From Gloeophyllum trabeum ATCC 11539 (Eukaryota > Basidiomycota > Agaricomycetes > Gloeophyllales > Gloeophyllaceae), in the NCBI RefSeq assembly GCF_000344685.1, contig NW_006920414.1:1544677-1608676 (forward strand): DNA of 64,000 nt, read 5' to 3'. Both the position numbers and the translations under genes were made by a program. Position 1 is the stretch's first letter. The number at the start of each line of letters is the position of its first letter. The notes beneath the pieces were generated by a model. That model was not told where the DNA came from. It worked only from the letters and a program-made list of their open reading frames with translations, and made no database searches. Shown piece after piece: positions 1 to 12,800 of the stretch.

Positions 1-2139
1 GGTAACTTATCCTTCGCTGAGGTCTCAGGTTGGTCTGCAGGTCAGAGATACGGACTACAGGTCACGCTCCGGACAAGTGCGTGAACTTCGAGTTGCACAG
101 TCCGCGGCACTGAAGGATGTCATGATCATCGAATAAGGGTAGTAGCTTCACCGCCTGAGCGAACAAAATACTCATCGTTGCTGAGCATCGGTACGGCTAG
201 CAACATTCAGCAGCTTTAGAAAAACATACCTCCTTATGCGTTCCGCTGCAGACTCTTGGAAGAGAAAGGCGGAGATTCGAATTCCGCACCGGAATCGATG
301 ACGTCATAAGTCGCAATCTCTGTCTCACTGGTAAGCTTACAAGAGTCAAGACACAAGAGAGGTGCGAGTATCCAGCAAGTCCCACCGCCGCATGAGCGTT
401 ACAACCTCTGAGCACGTTCATATCTCTGAGATACCCCCGGAAGCGACAATACTCACCTGCAGTGGTAGTGTTCAAGTTGAGCCTCTCTCTCCGTTATCCG
501 GTTTTCCCAGTGAACCTGTAATGGATACGATTTCCGCCCGGATCGACGTAGCTCCAGTCGCCATTCTTCTGCATCTAGTCTTTCAATGCTGCTAGGACGC
601 CTTTCCCGCATCTCGTGCAGGGCGCCGGTGGTACGGTCGTCTGGTTCAATTGAATGATTAGACGCAGTATTAATGGTGATTACAAACACCGTAAGTATCG
701 ACAGAACATGGCTGAAGCAATTGGCACTTCCCTGTTGTGTTGAGTCGGAACGAAGTTCCTCGCCTAATCACCAGACTGAAGGACGATGCCGACAGGGTTT
801 CGTCGAAGAGTGCAAAGTACGTGTTTATTTGGTGCTTCTCCCTTTTTCCGGACTTACGATTGTCAAGGTCCTCGAGTAGCATGAGCAGGAAGAGTAGCCA
901 GAAGCTCTGAGGACCCTTTGAAAGAGCTACGTATGCCCCGCTCACTTGTTTTATACGACGTCAGACGGAGGCGGGACTGTTGCTTTAACATCACCTTTGG
1001 TTGAATACTCGGCGAGCGTTCGTACGTCAATCAACAATCCAGGGCAGTATTCGAACCTCTTTGATTGAACAGCGTGACCTCTACGCGCCAGTTTGCTGAG
1101 CTGGCATGAGGAGAAGGCCGAGCTCACGACGCCGCTTGCATGGTAACACAGGGTGGGCGCGACGCTTCCTCTCCCCCAGAAGACGTAGCACTAATGAGAA
1201 GCAGAAAGGGCGGAAAGCAGCTCGATGGGACGAACATCACATTCGATGAGCTCGAGTATCCGAAAATGCTGGCTGACGATCGCGTCAAGCAGTGTTGTAG
1301 GCTGCTCAGATTATTCTCTCGTGCCACTCCGCGGTGTTACCCAAGCGCTTTGGCGGCCACAACTTCCAAGCAGGCTAGCCAGAACCAACTCACTGGACAA
1401 AGTCGTCGCCTCTTGGTTACCTCCTTGCGGCGGAGATCTACGGACAATTAACCTATTTCTTATCATACACGCACCCACGCGGAATTTATAGTCTTGCTGG
1501 CATAGGTTCGACGACCCTGAGTGGCCACTTCCGAATAATACAGGAAAGATGGCCCATCAGCTCGATCGTTCCGCTGCTTCTGACAAACCAATTCAAGGAC
1601 GCAAGCCACACCCTCGATATGCCCTTGTGCTGAATTCGGTTGTCAATGCAATTTCCACAAACTGCCATCGATGTCTCTCATTACCAGGTTCTTATTTCCT
1701 ACGGCGCATCTCGGTTGGACTGGATGGAAGAGTTACTTGTGGGGCGACGAGGGAGGCCTGACTATAATGTGGCAAATTCACTCTACCGAGAACCGCAGAC
1801 TTGTTCTTTCCCTCGGTGAGACGCGCTCTGATCCGAGTGCGCACAGGCGGCACGATTATAAGCCAAAAAGGAAAATGATGGCTCATCACCCATTGTGCAG
1901 TTGAATCTGGATTCGACTCGGTTCGTCGTTGCAAATTTGCTGGCGCTCCTCGCTGCATGCCCCATTATTGGACAATCCTCAAGCCGAGGCTTATCTGACG
2001 ATGTTTATGCGCGTCCACCAGGCGAAGAATGCATATTGAAATATATGGTGGCTTCCCTTCTCCGACCCGCTCGTTTGGTCTCCTCCAGCTTCACGTGCAA
2101 GGGTCGCGATGCAGCATCCCTTCCCTTTGTTATGGCGCG
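1..2139. other. Gene-poor stretch, nothing assigned
   Basis: Only short open frames (100 codons or fewer) on both strands, none with a recognisable motif or a chain of phase-compatible splice sites. No tRNA A/B-box pair or clear terminal repeat was seen. It may be decayed sequence, but I cannot support a specific element. Confidence 0.5.
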
Positions 2140-2146
2140 TATAAAT
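2140..2146 (+). promoter_or_regulatory. TATA box of the zinc-finger-like gene at 2262
   Basis: TATAAAT lies about 120 bp before the chosen ATG. The same box precedes the two similar genes downstream (7053 and 10432). Confidence 0.5.
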
Positions 2147-2261
2147 GTAGCTTAGGACTCCGCTTTGGTGGAATAATCCCCTTCTCCGTCTCTCCAGTAC
2201 TCCTGGACTCCAATTTGAACCACTGCCACTGCCACTCCCGCTCTCCTACCTTACACAAAAG

Positions 2262-3276
2262 ATGGCCATCAAGCGGCCAAGATCCCGTGACGACTCAAAC
2301 CATCAACAGCCCTCCAAGAAACCAACCCCTCCCTCTAGGCGCGAGTATAGGTGCGCCAGGTGCTTCTGCGTGTATGTAGGCTGCTTGACACTTCTGGACT
2401 GACGAAGCTCACATAACTTTTAGTCTGAAGCGCGAAGACAGTATTCAGCGTCATTTCAGACGAAAGACACCATGCGAGGCTCCGGAAGGTCATGATACCA
2501 TGACATACCAGGATAGAATCGAGTTCAGATACCCTCCTGACTCGCCGTCCGCCGAGTCATCGGCTGAGTCCCACTCCGAAGCCACCTTGCCGTCTTCGAA
2601 TGGAGAACCTTCCGCGTTACCCCACTCCCATCTCACGTCAGCATGTTCTTCTGCGTCGGCAAGTTGTTCCACACCTGCAGACCCTTCCGCCGCTGGTCCC
2701 TCTACACCTTCATGTTCTTCCGTCCCTGCAAGAAGCTCCTCGTCCATTAATCAGGCGGCGGAAACAACGGGTGGTGTTGGAGGCAATGAGGGCCTCTCAC
2801 CGTCCCCACTTGTGGGGCCTAATGTGGCATCGACTTTTGCTTTGGACGACGGAGACTTGCGGAATCCGTCCCCAGGCTCGGAAGAGGGCATCCAATGTCA
2901 CGAAGTCGCTCCAGGAGAACCTTCAGCCACGTTTTCCCGAGATGAGTGTGTCGCTGCGCAGCCTCGCGAGCCGCACCTGGATGCTGCTTGTCCTGACCGT
3001 AGGGCGGCGTACATTTATCAACTCGCACCCGCCCTGCTTGATAGGGCACTGAGGCGCGACGTTCGCTACAGCGAAGAGGCCGTTGAAGAGCAGAACATAC
3101 TGCTCTGGTATCTGGTTGGGTCCTGGCCGTACGGAGGGCCTCCACAAGAAATGACTTTCGATCCTCGCGTGCCCCCGCCTCATGTGCGAGAATGGTTGAA
3201 TTTCTTTGATTTCGAGGCCTTTGAGAGAGATGGCAAGAGGAAGGAAGATCAAGACCGGGCTCCACATAGCGCATGA
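2262..3276 (+). CDS. C2HC zinc-finger-like protein, acidic/Ser-rich tail
   Basis: Two exons, 2262-2371 and 2424-3276, give 320 residues. The 52 nt intron (GTATGT...TTTTAG) splits the third codon after the second cysteine, in phase 2. The N-terminus is basic (KRPR, KKP). At residues 31-54 follows a finger-like pattern C-x2-C-x12-H-x6-C, close to C2H2 spacing but with a last Cys. The next 120 residues are Ser/Pro/Ala/Glu-rich and probably disordered. The C-terminal part (about 210-320) is more ordered. The gene at 7201 has the same basic N-terminus, the same finger spacing and an intron at the same position and phase, so the two are paralogues. Nuclear location and nucleic-acid binding are inferred from the basic region and finger only. 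I do not recognise the family. The start is the first ATG after the TATA box, in frame with the finger. Confidence 0.6.
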
Positions 3277-3861
3277 AAAGGTACGAAGGGTTTCGCTCGT
3301 TTGCCACATTCTCAGCTTAGCTCTCTGTTCAGGACCGCCGCCACTTCTCTATGCCGTGTGGCGTCTAGCTCGGCACAGCTTTCCTGGTCAATCATCAGGG
3401 GCCACCGCAGCATTCCCCCACCGTCATGTCCTGCAAATTGCTTTCCTTAAGTTCACGTAATTTTCTCATTCATACGTTCACAACTATTGTGGAAGTATCC
3501 AGATGTTGTGTTCTGGCTTGGTCTCTTCCCCATGGAGGATACGTCTTTATTTTCTTACTTGTGTCGCCATACGTAGAAGCTATAGTAGATGTCTCCTAGT
3601 TTGCTAGCTTCAGAATATACCCGCGACTATTTATCAATGCATTGTTGGAGCAGTCCATGGCCAGGTAACGAGCTGCAGAGCAAACTATTGGGCTGAGCGG
3701 CAATTGCCGGCGCAGGGGCTGACGCCACAATCACTGGCATTCCTTCTTGCGTGATTCGGATCCATTGGACCTGATACTCTCCAGCCTTCTGTGACGGCCT
3801 TGAGGCGCCATCACTATCGTTCCCCTATGTAACGCAATAACTGCAACTCATTGCTCTAACG
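3277..3861. other. Intergenic, no gene seen
   Basis: T-rich sequence after the stop at 3276 fits a 3' UTR. The rest is the upstream region of the gene at 3862. No clear TATA box or repeat. Confidence 0.5.
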
Positions 3862-4513
3862 ATGTCGGCCCAGTCTCCCAACTTCCCATCTCTATACGAC
3901 ATTTCTCTTGAGCTGTCTCGCGTCGAGCACCGAGGTCCCAGGCAGCCGGGAGGAGTGTATCTCGACAATCTATCAGGTGTGTGTTCTGGGAATGCCCCCG
4001 TCAGATGGCTAAGCTATGGTACAGACGTCTACAGATTCACGTTCTATTGGATCCTGATCTTTTCGACGCCCTTCTTCTTCTTAGCTGGGACATACGCGTT
4101 CTTCAACCTCTCATTCCCCCCGTCACATCGACCGAAGGCAGCCGTAGAGAAGGTATATTCTGAATACCCACTGTCCCCCACACTCGCGCCCTTGGCTCCG
4201 CCGACGCTGTCCAGCACCCGGCCCAATCCTCGCCGCTCGCGCATCACGTTCGCCCTGCTCGTTCTTCTCACGTATGCAGTCTTCGCTGTAGCGAGCGCCG
4301 TAGTTGGGAGTGCCGTCCTAGGTTGTGTGGTATATGGGCTGTACAAGGCAGGAGGGTTCTCGATGTCGACGTGGGTGCCGTTCATATGGGCATTGATACA
4401 GTCGTTGGTGGGGTTGACTGGGTGAGTGTTTATGCTCCATGTTCCGGCCAGGGTGGTTAACGCTTAGTGTATCTGCCTATAGAATCTGGCCGTCAGTGAT
4501 TGAGATTATATGA
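3862..4513 (+). CDS. TMEM170-like integral membrane protein
   Basis: Exons 3862-3976, 4025-4421 and 4483-4513 give 180 residues. The first intron is only 48 nt (GTGTGT...GGTACAG, branch-like GCTAAG) and divisible by three, so an unspliced frame also reads through. The last intron starts with GTGAGT; the short final exon replaces an immediate stop with ten residues ending EII. Hydrophobic segments: an aromatic helix (about residues 45-65), a pair rich in Val/Ala with a GSAVLG turn, and a final helix in the last 30 residues. The C-terminal half follows the TMEM170 pattern as I remember it: small-residue helix, then GLYKAGGF, then a last helix. That family shapes ER and nuclear envelope membranes in animals; a role here is inferred. 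The middle loop is variable and proline-rich. Confidence 0.6.
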
Positions 4514-4550
4514 AGAGATCTGACCTTACACGTTGACGCGCCACGCAAGG

Positions 4551-4618
4551 CGTTGTCTGCTGTCCCAGCTTAGCCTGCTTCGTTGTCTGCTGTCCCAGCT
4601 TAGCCTGCTTCGTTGTCT
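4551..4618. repeat. Tandem duplication, 30 bp unit
   Basis: A 30 bp unit starting CGTTGTCTGCTGTC occurs at 4551-4580, exactly again at 4581-4610, and the first 8 bases once more at 4611-4618. It lies just after the TMEM170-like stop, probably in the 3' UTR. Confidence 0.9.
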
Positions 4619-7052
4619 TCATTTTGACATCTTGAACAGAGCTATTGTTGCTTATGTATAGATGCATCGCCAGAAGCAATGCCTTCTATCTTGCGATTTG
4701 TCCGCCCTGCCGAGACTTGACAGAAGGCGTACAGGAGGCTGGACAGAGCGTGTTACCGTACAACAGTAGCTTCACGAGCCCGTTGGGCTAGAACGATCGC
4801 GATGCACAGTAGATCAGCTATACGAGTGCGATGCACGTCCAGTCGAGTACCATGGGCGCATCCGACTGCGACTTGACTGCGACCATTGCACTCTGAACGA
4901 GCAGCATACAGAGAGAGGGTTGAACGTTGAACTCCAGGGTTATCAAGGTCATAGTGGGGCAAATGGAAGAGTCCGCGAACCATTTCCGTCGATACACACA
5001 AGTAGCTGTCCTCAGCCCCGTGAATCCACCACCCCCCACCTGAAATTGCTCAGGACGAGGTCGCCCGACTCCGATAAAGGTAAAACGTTCGCAGGTGAGA
5101 GAGAAGCTGGGCGGGAGCCTGGGGGGGGCGGAAGATATCTGCGAATCTGAGAGGAATATTTGAAAATCAAAAACGCGGTGCAGAGGAGGTGCTTCTGTAG
5201 CACAGGGCAAGGTTAGGGCGTTGCTGAGCGTACGCCCCTGCCTTCTGTCTCGTTAATGTGGTGTCTGCCGCTCTGACGTGGCCTCCTACGCCATTGCTTC
5301 TTCCTGAGGTCGGCAGGACGGTGAATGATACACAACTGTGCTGGAGTCATCAGTCAATGCTTCGTCCTTATATCAAAGCGCGTGGTCTCACCGTGCAGCG
5401 TCAATTTGCCACAATGACATCCGTCAGAGCCTCCACAGGGCACGGTAGGTGGCACCATTGTCTGCGCATAGGACACGAAGCCCGCCTATCGCTCCAGGTA
5501 CCCTCGAGGCTGATTTTGAGTACTACCTCCAGCCTCAGGGAAGGCGGCTCTCGCGGCGGGACGTAAACGCGGGCATGAGGAGTGGCGTAACGAGCTTAAT
5601 GTCGAGAGGGACGCACAACGGAGTGCTATGAAGAGGGAGCGGTCAAAAAGCATGACTCCGTAACGCTTATAGACGCGTACTTGCCGAGCTCACATCCGTC
5701 TTTGACGCTCAAATGTCGAAACCCAGCCTGCCTAGTCTCGCATCCCCAGGATCGGACTGTACTTGGATGCAAGATCTTGATTATTTAAGCGGAGCTCGCG
5801 ACACAGAAGACATCATGTCTCCTATGAACTGTGGAAGACGAGCAGCCGTTTGTCGGTGCTAGACGTAGTGAGTGTCACTTCGGTGTCTCACCTAGAGCAT
5901 TGACTGGGAGCATCGCTGAGGAACATCGCTGAGGAAACATTACTTTAGGCCCTTGGGATTCATGGCTTCATTAGAAGGCATGATTAAGCTCGACTGTCGA
6001 CAACGATATATGCTCAGGACTCACGCAAAACTCTTACAAGTAAGAAGAATCAATCGCCTTTCAGTGCGCTCAAATTCCAGGAACTGAAGTCCCTCGTCCG
6101 GTGAACAGGAATGAGAAGGGGCGCGTAATCTTCACCTCTGTGGTCGCCTCTGGACGCGTGAAGAGCATCAGCCGCCATTCGGCAGGAATTGGGGTGCCTC
6201 TCGAGGTGGGATGCCACCTGTACGAGTGAGGTCTTCGACGATTGTCTGATGGACAGCCGACAACAGGAACGGCCAGCATGCTGGCTGCGAACGAGAAAAA
6301 TGACACTCAAAGGTGCGTGTACCAGGGGAGGCTCGTTAGACGGTCAAGGACAGTATGCCACCCGACTTGACATAGCGCCGCGCAGCAAGAGTATGCGTCG
6401 TTATGTCGTGCTGGTCTCCGTCGCCAGAAGGAGTAACCCCACACCAACCTGAACTGAATAGATAGGCACGGATTCGGATCATTTCCAGCCATTGTTTCAG
6501 TATGGTCACCGCTTTGTCCCAACCACTTCCACTACTTATTCTGGTGAGCTGACATATCCTCAAGCGGCAATCTCTCAGGATGCATTTATTTCCATCGATA
6601 GGCGTGCCCAGCTGACCAACGCTTGGACATTGTCCTGGCTTGCTCTACGTAAAGCACTGCAAGGGCAAGGCTCCCTATTTTTAGGGGCGATGCCACACGA
6701 AAATGCTTCCGGAGGCGAAGAAGCACTGATGGAAAAGCGACCCCCATGCCTGCACGGACCCGGAAACCTCGGGCGGACCTATCCTCCCTTAGGCGACGTC
6801 AAGGGAGTGGGATGATCTCGACATCGAATCTCGCCTGCCTGCGACGCTTGGATCCTCCGCTGGTTTGTGTTCTTTCACAGCACCGCCTTTGTGCCTGGTC
6901 CTGCGTTCAAATCCAGGGAGGGTGGCCTCGGCGACGAAGCTCTATCGTTGCTCATCCTGAATCGGCTAGCAGCAGCAACTGAATTGAGCTTCGCGCTTGG
7001 GAAGCGTGCCTTCAAGGTAAGAAGAAAATATGACCAAATATCCCGCCGCTCT
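4619..7052. other. Intergenic, no gene seen
   Basis: About 2.4 kb of short, unrelated frames. A small direct repeat (CATCGCTGAGGAA) sits near 5915-5937. I found no exon chain or transposon signature. Confidence 0.45.
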
Positions 7053-7059
7053 ATAAATT
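7053..7059 (+). promoter_or_regulatory. TATA box of the zinc-finger-like gene at 7201
   Basis: TATAAAT about 140 bp before the ATG, matching the spacing at the paralogue near 2140. Confidence 0.5.
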
Positions 7060-7200
7060 CTGGGCATGCTGGCACCACGCCGAACTTCACTCGTCATCTG
7101 CGCGCCCGTCTTGCCTGAGTCCCCGTGCCGTCCTTTTCCCTGGTTGAAACCTCCATCCTTATTGTGTATCGCCTTGTGCAATTTTCAGCATTCATCCTTC

Positions 7201-8489
7201 ATGGCCAGAGCGAAACGAACTCGTACGCAATCAAGTCGACCAGAAGGTTCTCGCAAGATAAGGAGCTCATGCAGCTCGACGGATGAACCATACACAGATG
7301 CATCTACGGGAACCGGGAAGAGGAGGATACCCGTATGGTGTCTTGGCTGTGGGCATGAGTACGTGTCAATCTCCTGTGGTGTCCACCTCTGTACTTACAC
7401 GCATAACACCATAGATTGATGTATAGTTGGCCGTGGAAGCGACATATTAAGAAGTCTAATGGGACGATTGTCCAGTGCGCGCTGGCAGAAGAATACCAGC
7501 ATACAGGCACTCTTGAGGGGCTTCCAGAGCCGCTCACAGTGAAACCATCGGAGGCCGAACTACAACAAGTCCGAGCGATATTTCCCCGCTGCGCGCATGC
7601 GCCGATAAAGTGTCCAATGCACACTAAGGAGAAAGAGGCGAGTCCCTCCGGTTATCCAGGCCCTCCCCGTTCTCCGGGCTCCCCGTCTGTTGTCACACCT
7701 CTTCGTCGGTCTCGGCCTCGGTCTCGCCCTCGTTGTCGTTGTCGTGTTCAGCGCGAGCAGGTGGATTCGACGCTCCTGGTGGCTGGAGGATCGTCACCAG
7801 TACGTTTCATTATTGTTATTTATTGGGATGCCTGGGCTGTCTAACAGGGCTTAATTTCATCTTGGCGCATTCAGGACAGCATAGTCTCCCGCCTCAGGCC
7901 TCGAAAGCGAAGGCCGAACTATAGCGAGGCTGGTTCAGATTCCGAATCAGAGTCAAACACTGACTCTGGCTCTGACTCGGAGGCGAGATCGGGCTTAGAA
8001 GAGGAAGAAGCGGCCAGAAATGGAGAAGGTACCCTGCAGGGTGCCTTGGACGATTCTGTTGTAGGGGAGGGTCAGGCTAACGATGTCATGCCTGTTGATG
8101 GACAGAGTTGGGAAAGTCCGGCGTCCTTTTACTTGATGGGGGACCATCAGCCATGGTTGGCCCCGGGTATCATACAACACCCCTTTCCACTGCTTCCCGG
8201 CACTTTCCCTAACTCGTCGCCCTCTTATTCGCCTTCGGCGTATCCGGAATATCCTTCGCCATCGCATCCTACTACATCCCAGGCGCTCCTCCAGTCACAT
8301 TGGGTCCACAATCCAGTTTTCCCTGTCTACAACGGCTTCGGACAGACTGCGATCCCTATCCCTCCTGTGCCACCTACACCACGTACCCTACTAGGTCCAT
8401 CAGCTCCTACTGCCGCTTCCTATCCCTCAGGTGTTTTTGCACCAGTGCCCTTGGAAGCACTGTTCGATATGGACCGTTACATGCTGTAG
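7201..8489 (+). CDS. C2HC zinc-finger-like protein, paralogue of 2262
   Basis: Exons 7201-7358, 7415-7799 and 7875-8489 give 385 residues. Introns are GTACGT...CATAG and GTACGT...TTCAG. The N-terminus is basic. The finger (about residues 47-74) reads C-x2-C-x12-H-x10-C, interrupted by a phase-2 intron in the third codon after the second Cys, exactly as in the gene at 2262. A second Cys/His group follows around residue 112 (C-x-H, then C-x2-H), then an Arg/Ser/Pro-rich stretch. Exon 3 opens with a basic patch and a Ser/Asp/Glu run, followed by a long Pro/Ser/Tyr-rich tail typical of disordered activation-like regions. A regulatory, DNA- or RNA-binding role is possible but inferred. T-rich sequence after the stop looks like a 3' UTR. 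Confidence 0.6.
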
Positions 8490-10431
8490 CAGAGCCTGAT
8501 TATTCCGTCGTGGGTGAGCACAAGCGTTCGGGGCGGATATTCCGGAGATAACCCTTGTCTGTTGGGTACCTTTTGCTCTCCCGCGCCGCGCCTTCCCTTC
8601 ATTGGTCCGGACGCCATTTGAATACGCATCCCCTGCGTCCTTCCATAGTCGATTCTCTAATATGACAGATATCTCTGCGCTCTCCTGGTTCTGTTCCCTT
8701 TGTCATTTTTTCCCCGTATCGTAAATTATGATTTATTCCTGAGTGTTCCCCTCTGAACGCGTCCAGTGCGTTCCACCGGCCCTAAAGATTTTGTTTCTGC
8801 AAGTCGCCTGCTGAGAGAGGGCGTATTATACCGTTCCGCATCGTCGCCGATTTACGCTCAGCTCATTAGGGACTCAAATTCAAACTCGGACAGGATACAG
8901 CGCTCGTGGTCGCTTGAGAGCCTGCGGGGCGGCCTGACGTTCAATGACGGAGGTATTTACGACAGCAGGGTTGAGAGGACTTGTCCAATTTACTCGATCA
9001 GGGTCTCTAGTATCCCTCCGCCAACTCGAACCAGGTTCAGCCAACCCTGAGTGGGCAAGCCAGCTCGCCTTCCATGATGGCCATCATCGCGTTTGAGGGT
9101 AAATCGATGATGCTGAGACGCCATTGTTTACGGCATGGTGGCCTACCCAACCCATATGACTTCTAGCCTTTCTCCATCTTCACTATGTCATATGAGGATA
9201 TATACCTATTTTAGTGCGTTCTTGTATCAACGCGCTGCGCTGGTTTCTGTGGGACATTAGAGAGTATTTGCAGGAGGCGAAGTCAACTTTAGCTATCTGA
9301 TCTGACACGAGATCTTAGGCGAAGTGAAAACAACAGTGGTGCGCGTCGGGGCCATTCGCGGAAAAGGCTGGGGATGCAGTGGAAACTTTGACACAGTATA
9401 TTACCCTATATGTATGTAGGTATACACCCAATGCGAATGGGTAGGTGGTGCAGAATATCATATTTTTGGAGTTTATGGTGCATTCGCATTATCCGAAGTG
9501 GGCTGTCTGCTAAGCGGAAAAAGTGTCCACTTCGCCTCCTGCAAATACTCTCTATTCTGGTGGTTCGGGCTAGAAATCACCGGCCTGCATCGGGAATTTC
9601 CGATCCCGTCTGATTGGCCCACAAAGCTGGCGGCGTCTAGGTGATAAGTGCAGTATGTCAGTACTATCCTAATCCATGAGCATGTCACCTTCGTCGATGG
9701 AATCCTAGCTGTCTGTATCAAAACGTACGTTACGCAGGCTCTGAGGAAGTTGAAGGACGCGACAGAGCGCCCTGCAGTCGTCGACTTCGGAAGCTTTAGT
9801 CCCGATGTGCTGAGTGATGCATATCTACGTCGGTTGGCGAACGTGAGCAGCATCGCAGTGAACTGTATATCCGCTCAAATTGGCCTTCTGCTCATGCGAA
9901 TATCTCAACCCACCAGAGAGGTACCAAAGACGCCCAAATTCCGGTGATTGTGAGCTCCATCACTAGGTACATCCCTCATGAATTTGGTGTCTCTCCGAGT
10001 AGACCACCCCAGGCGGACCGGTGATATGCATCAATGAGGAACTCCATTGCTGCGGAGGCTATTACAAGAAACCGGGGTCGTTCTGATGAGGTGTTCTTCG
10101 ATTCCCTCCCTGGTCGGCAATCGCACGATAACCTCAGCTGGAAAGCGTGAGTTCCGCGGAAGCTGCAACTGTCCCGTAGGACAATGCGCGTATTGGATAC
10201 TCTTGCTGATCCCAATGACTGCAGAAATTTTACAAAACCAAAAAGGGAACAAAGCACTTGATTAGTACCCTGGAAACCAGCTTGAAAATGGAAACGCGAG
10301 GTAGTTTACCAAGCGGGCCCAGATATGCCATCAGACCACTCGTAGAGTCCCGGGCCCTCCCGCCAGGCCAATCGATCTGTGATCAACCTGGTCACTTTGT
10401 GAACCGAAGCGATCCGTCCGGTATAAATACG
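8490..10431. other. Intergenic, no assigned gene
   Basis: The first ~250 bp are pyrimidine-rich and probably the 3' UTR of the gene at 7201. A frame at about 9718-9850 (+) has coding-like composition but no splice partners I could join, so I leave it unassigned. Confidence 0.4.
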
Positions 10432-10439
10432 CGGCATCC
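10432..10439 (+). promoter_or_regulatory. TATA box of the gene at 10649
   Basis: TATAAATA, followed by a pyrimidine-rich leader. About 215 bp before the chosen ATG, or 140 bp before an upstream in-frame ATG at 10574. Confidence 0.5.
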
Positions 10440-10648
10440 TACGCTTTGCTCCTCACATCCCTTCTCTCTTCTACGACCATTCTCATTCAGTCCTAAGCCC
10501 GCTTTAGTAATCGTACAGCTCTTCTATTCGAAGGAATATCTCTACTTATTGTTCCTTCCTTCGTGTTACCCGTATGTATAGATCCACAGACTTCCTTCCG
10601 CGTGCCACGCTCACTAGTTTCCTTGTAGTCTCCCGCATAGGCGCCAGT

Positions 10649-11634
10649 ATGGGGCCCACACGCAACAGCAAGCTTGATAAGAACAAGAAAACTGCAAATT
10701 CTCGGAGCAGAAACTCGCGGACGTCTAAGTCCTCTAAGAACCACTCCCAAGGTCGACCTCCCCCCATTTGTAGCCCTCTTGCTCGGGCATTTGCTGGTAT
10801 CCAGCTTCCCCCTGGGAGAACAATCTATAATCCGGGTGCGCTTCGCTTATCTTTCACTGCTGAGTTCCTCCAACCTGTTCTATGACTTCAGGCCCTCCCC
10901 CTCGACACCGCCAGTCTTTGTCGTATAAAGTACAGTCGCAACGGGGTCCACCTGGATTTTATTCGAATATCAGTCCCATCATCGAGAGGTGGCTGCTCGA
11001 ACCTGATTCCGAATCAGATTCCGAATCCGTCTACCAACCATCATCCCCTGCTACCCCATGCAAAACTTTCCCCTTCCCTGATTATCGTCCGGGCATGCGG
11101 ACGATTCTTACACACAAGGACCCCGCCCCCTCTAAGTACCCTGTGCGTCTTCCAGAAAGCAATCCCTCGAACGGTCAAGACTGGGCGCAGCCATGCGCTC
11201 CTTCCGTTGGAAGGCGACAGCAACCCCTGGCCATAGTGCCGATCACGGCTCTGACCGGCCAACCCGCGCCTTTCTCTAGAGCATACATCCCCTTCAACTT
11301 CGCTCAGCCTGGGGCCTCCGCCGCAACCTTTGAATATGCGATCACTGGGACGTTATCCACAGAGTCGGCAGATGCTACTCAGGTCCCGCAGGTTGTGAAC
11401 CCTGGCCTCGGCGACGGTCCTCATCATTTCTTCTCCCGATTAACCTTCACGAACGCGGGCTCTCCGCCAGAAACTCTTTTCCAGGCAGGCGTCCCCGTTT
11501 ACGAGGGCCATCCTCCGGCAGGTCCTGTTGAGAGAGGGGACGGTCAACACTTCGGCGGAGAGGAGCAATCAAACCTTGACGACTTTATAGAAATTCCGGG
11601 AAATGATTCGGCGGGTGTCGCACCAGGCCAGTAG
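10649..11634 (+). CDS. Hypothetical Ser/Pro-rich protein
   Basis: Two exons, 10649-10796 and 10892-11634, give 296 residues; the 95 nt intron (GTATCC...CTTCAG) keeps frame. The N-terminus is strongly basic and Ser/Asn-rich. Exon 2 starts with a Pro/Arg stretch and a DSESDSES-type acidic repeat, then a long Pro/Thr/Ala-rich region without predicted structure. TATA box, basic head, acidic Ser repeat and proline-rich tail recall the gene at 7201, but no Cys/His finger is visible, so relation is only suggested. An in-frame ATG at 10574 would add 25 residues. No family recognised. Confidence 0.45.
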
Positions 11635-12800
11635 TAGGGAGGCTAGGGCTGGAGGTAAGCCACGTACCGTGTTCTTGGTTCGCACATCATGCTTATATGT
11701 CGATGTTATAGTGCCACCGCCACTATCGCTTGCGCTTAGAGATAGTGACGGCACCACTCGCTTGCGTCTGTGGGAGCCCCAACGCCACAGCGTCCTCTGG
11801 GTGCCACATCTACATTGCTGCATTCCACCATCAATTTGCACTTTCCTTTGATGATCTTGTCCATCGCTTTTCGGCAATAACGTCACAATCGTTCAGCTCA
11901 CTCTCTCCTCTCGCATCTATTCCGGCTTTGCCAGACTCAGTGGCGCTTCGACCCATACGCATACACGAACATCGCATCTCAGGGCCTTCGTCTATCTCGA
12001 ACTCTCAAGTTCTACCCCATATCGCGCACGATCCTCCACGCTCCGCTGTCTCATGCAAACTACTCGGCGTCTCCTCTCACTAATTTATCGGACTCTCGTT
12101 CGCCCCACACCCACTTGGATCTCAAGGATCTATCGAACACGTCTCGTAACGTCTCTACTGCATTCTGTGCTGGTTCCTATCTGTTGCCGTATCGCTATCC
12201 ATATGCATCTTTTACGTTGAGTTATCGCTTTCCTACGTCTTGTATCTGTCATTTCCCTTCCCTATTTCATTTCGGGATCGGGATCTTCTCTCGACGAATA
12301 TTCTGTGATCTATCTCCCTCCACGCGCTTCATTGCTATCTATCATCCATGCCATCCTTTCTGTTTCGTTTGTCTTGTGGTGTTGTCGTCCTCCAGTGTAG
12401 CTCAAGGCTATTGTTGTACTCTCGTGTTCCATAATCAAGCTCAAGGCTGATATCTACTCTTCTGTTCATCTGTAGTTGCTCTGTATATAGCTCTCGTAAT
12501 GTAATCCACCACGTCGTCTCGTCACTGCCAGCGCGCCGAACTTTAATGGTGCCATCATGCTCGCCCCTTCAAGCACCACTAGGGGAGTCGCTCGGAAGAT
12601 GACGCTCACTGACCTGGGGCGGGCACATGCCAGGAGGCGCGCCCTCACCGAAGCTGTACAAGACGGCCGGGGAGTCGATAACCATAGGCTAGCTGGAGAA
12701 AGCGATCCTTGAGCGGTGAACCAGAAAAGTGGATAAATGCACAAGTATTACATCCTCGTTATATACTACGATACCTCGTCTAACCACGACGCTGGTGGAA
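11635..12800. other. Pyrimidine-rich spacer
   Basis: From about 11850 to 12460 the plus strand is markedly C/T-rich with few purine runs, unlike the flanks. It may be a long 3' UTR of the gene at 10649 or a non-coding transcript. No supported coding exon. Confidence 0.4.
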
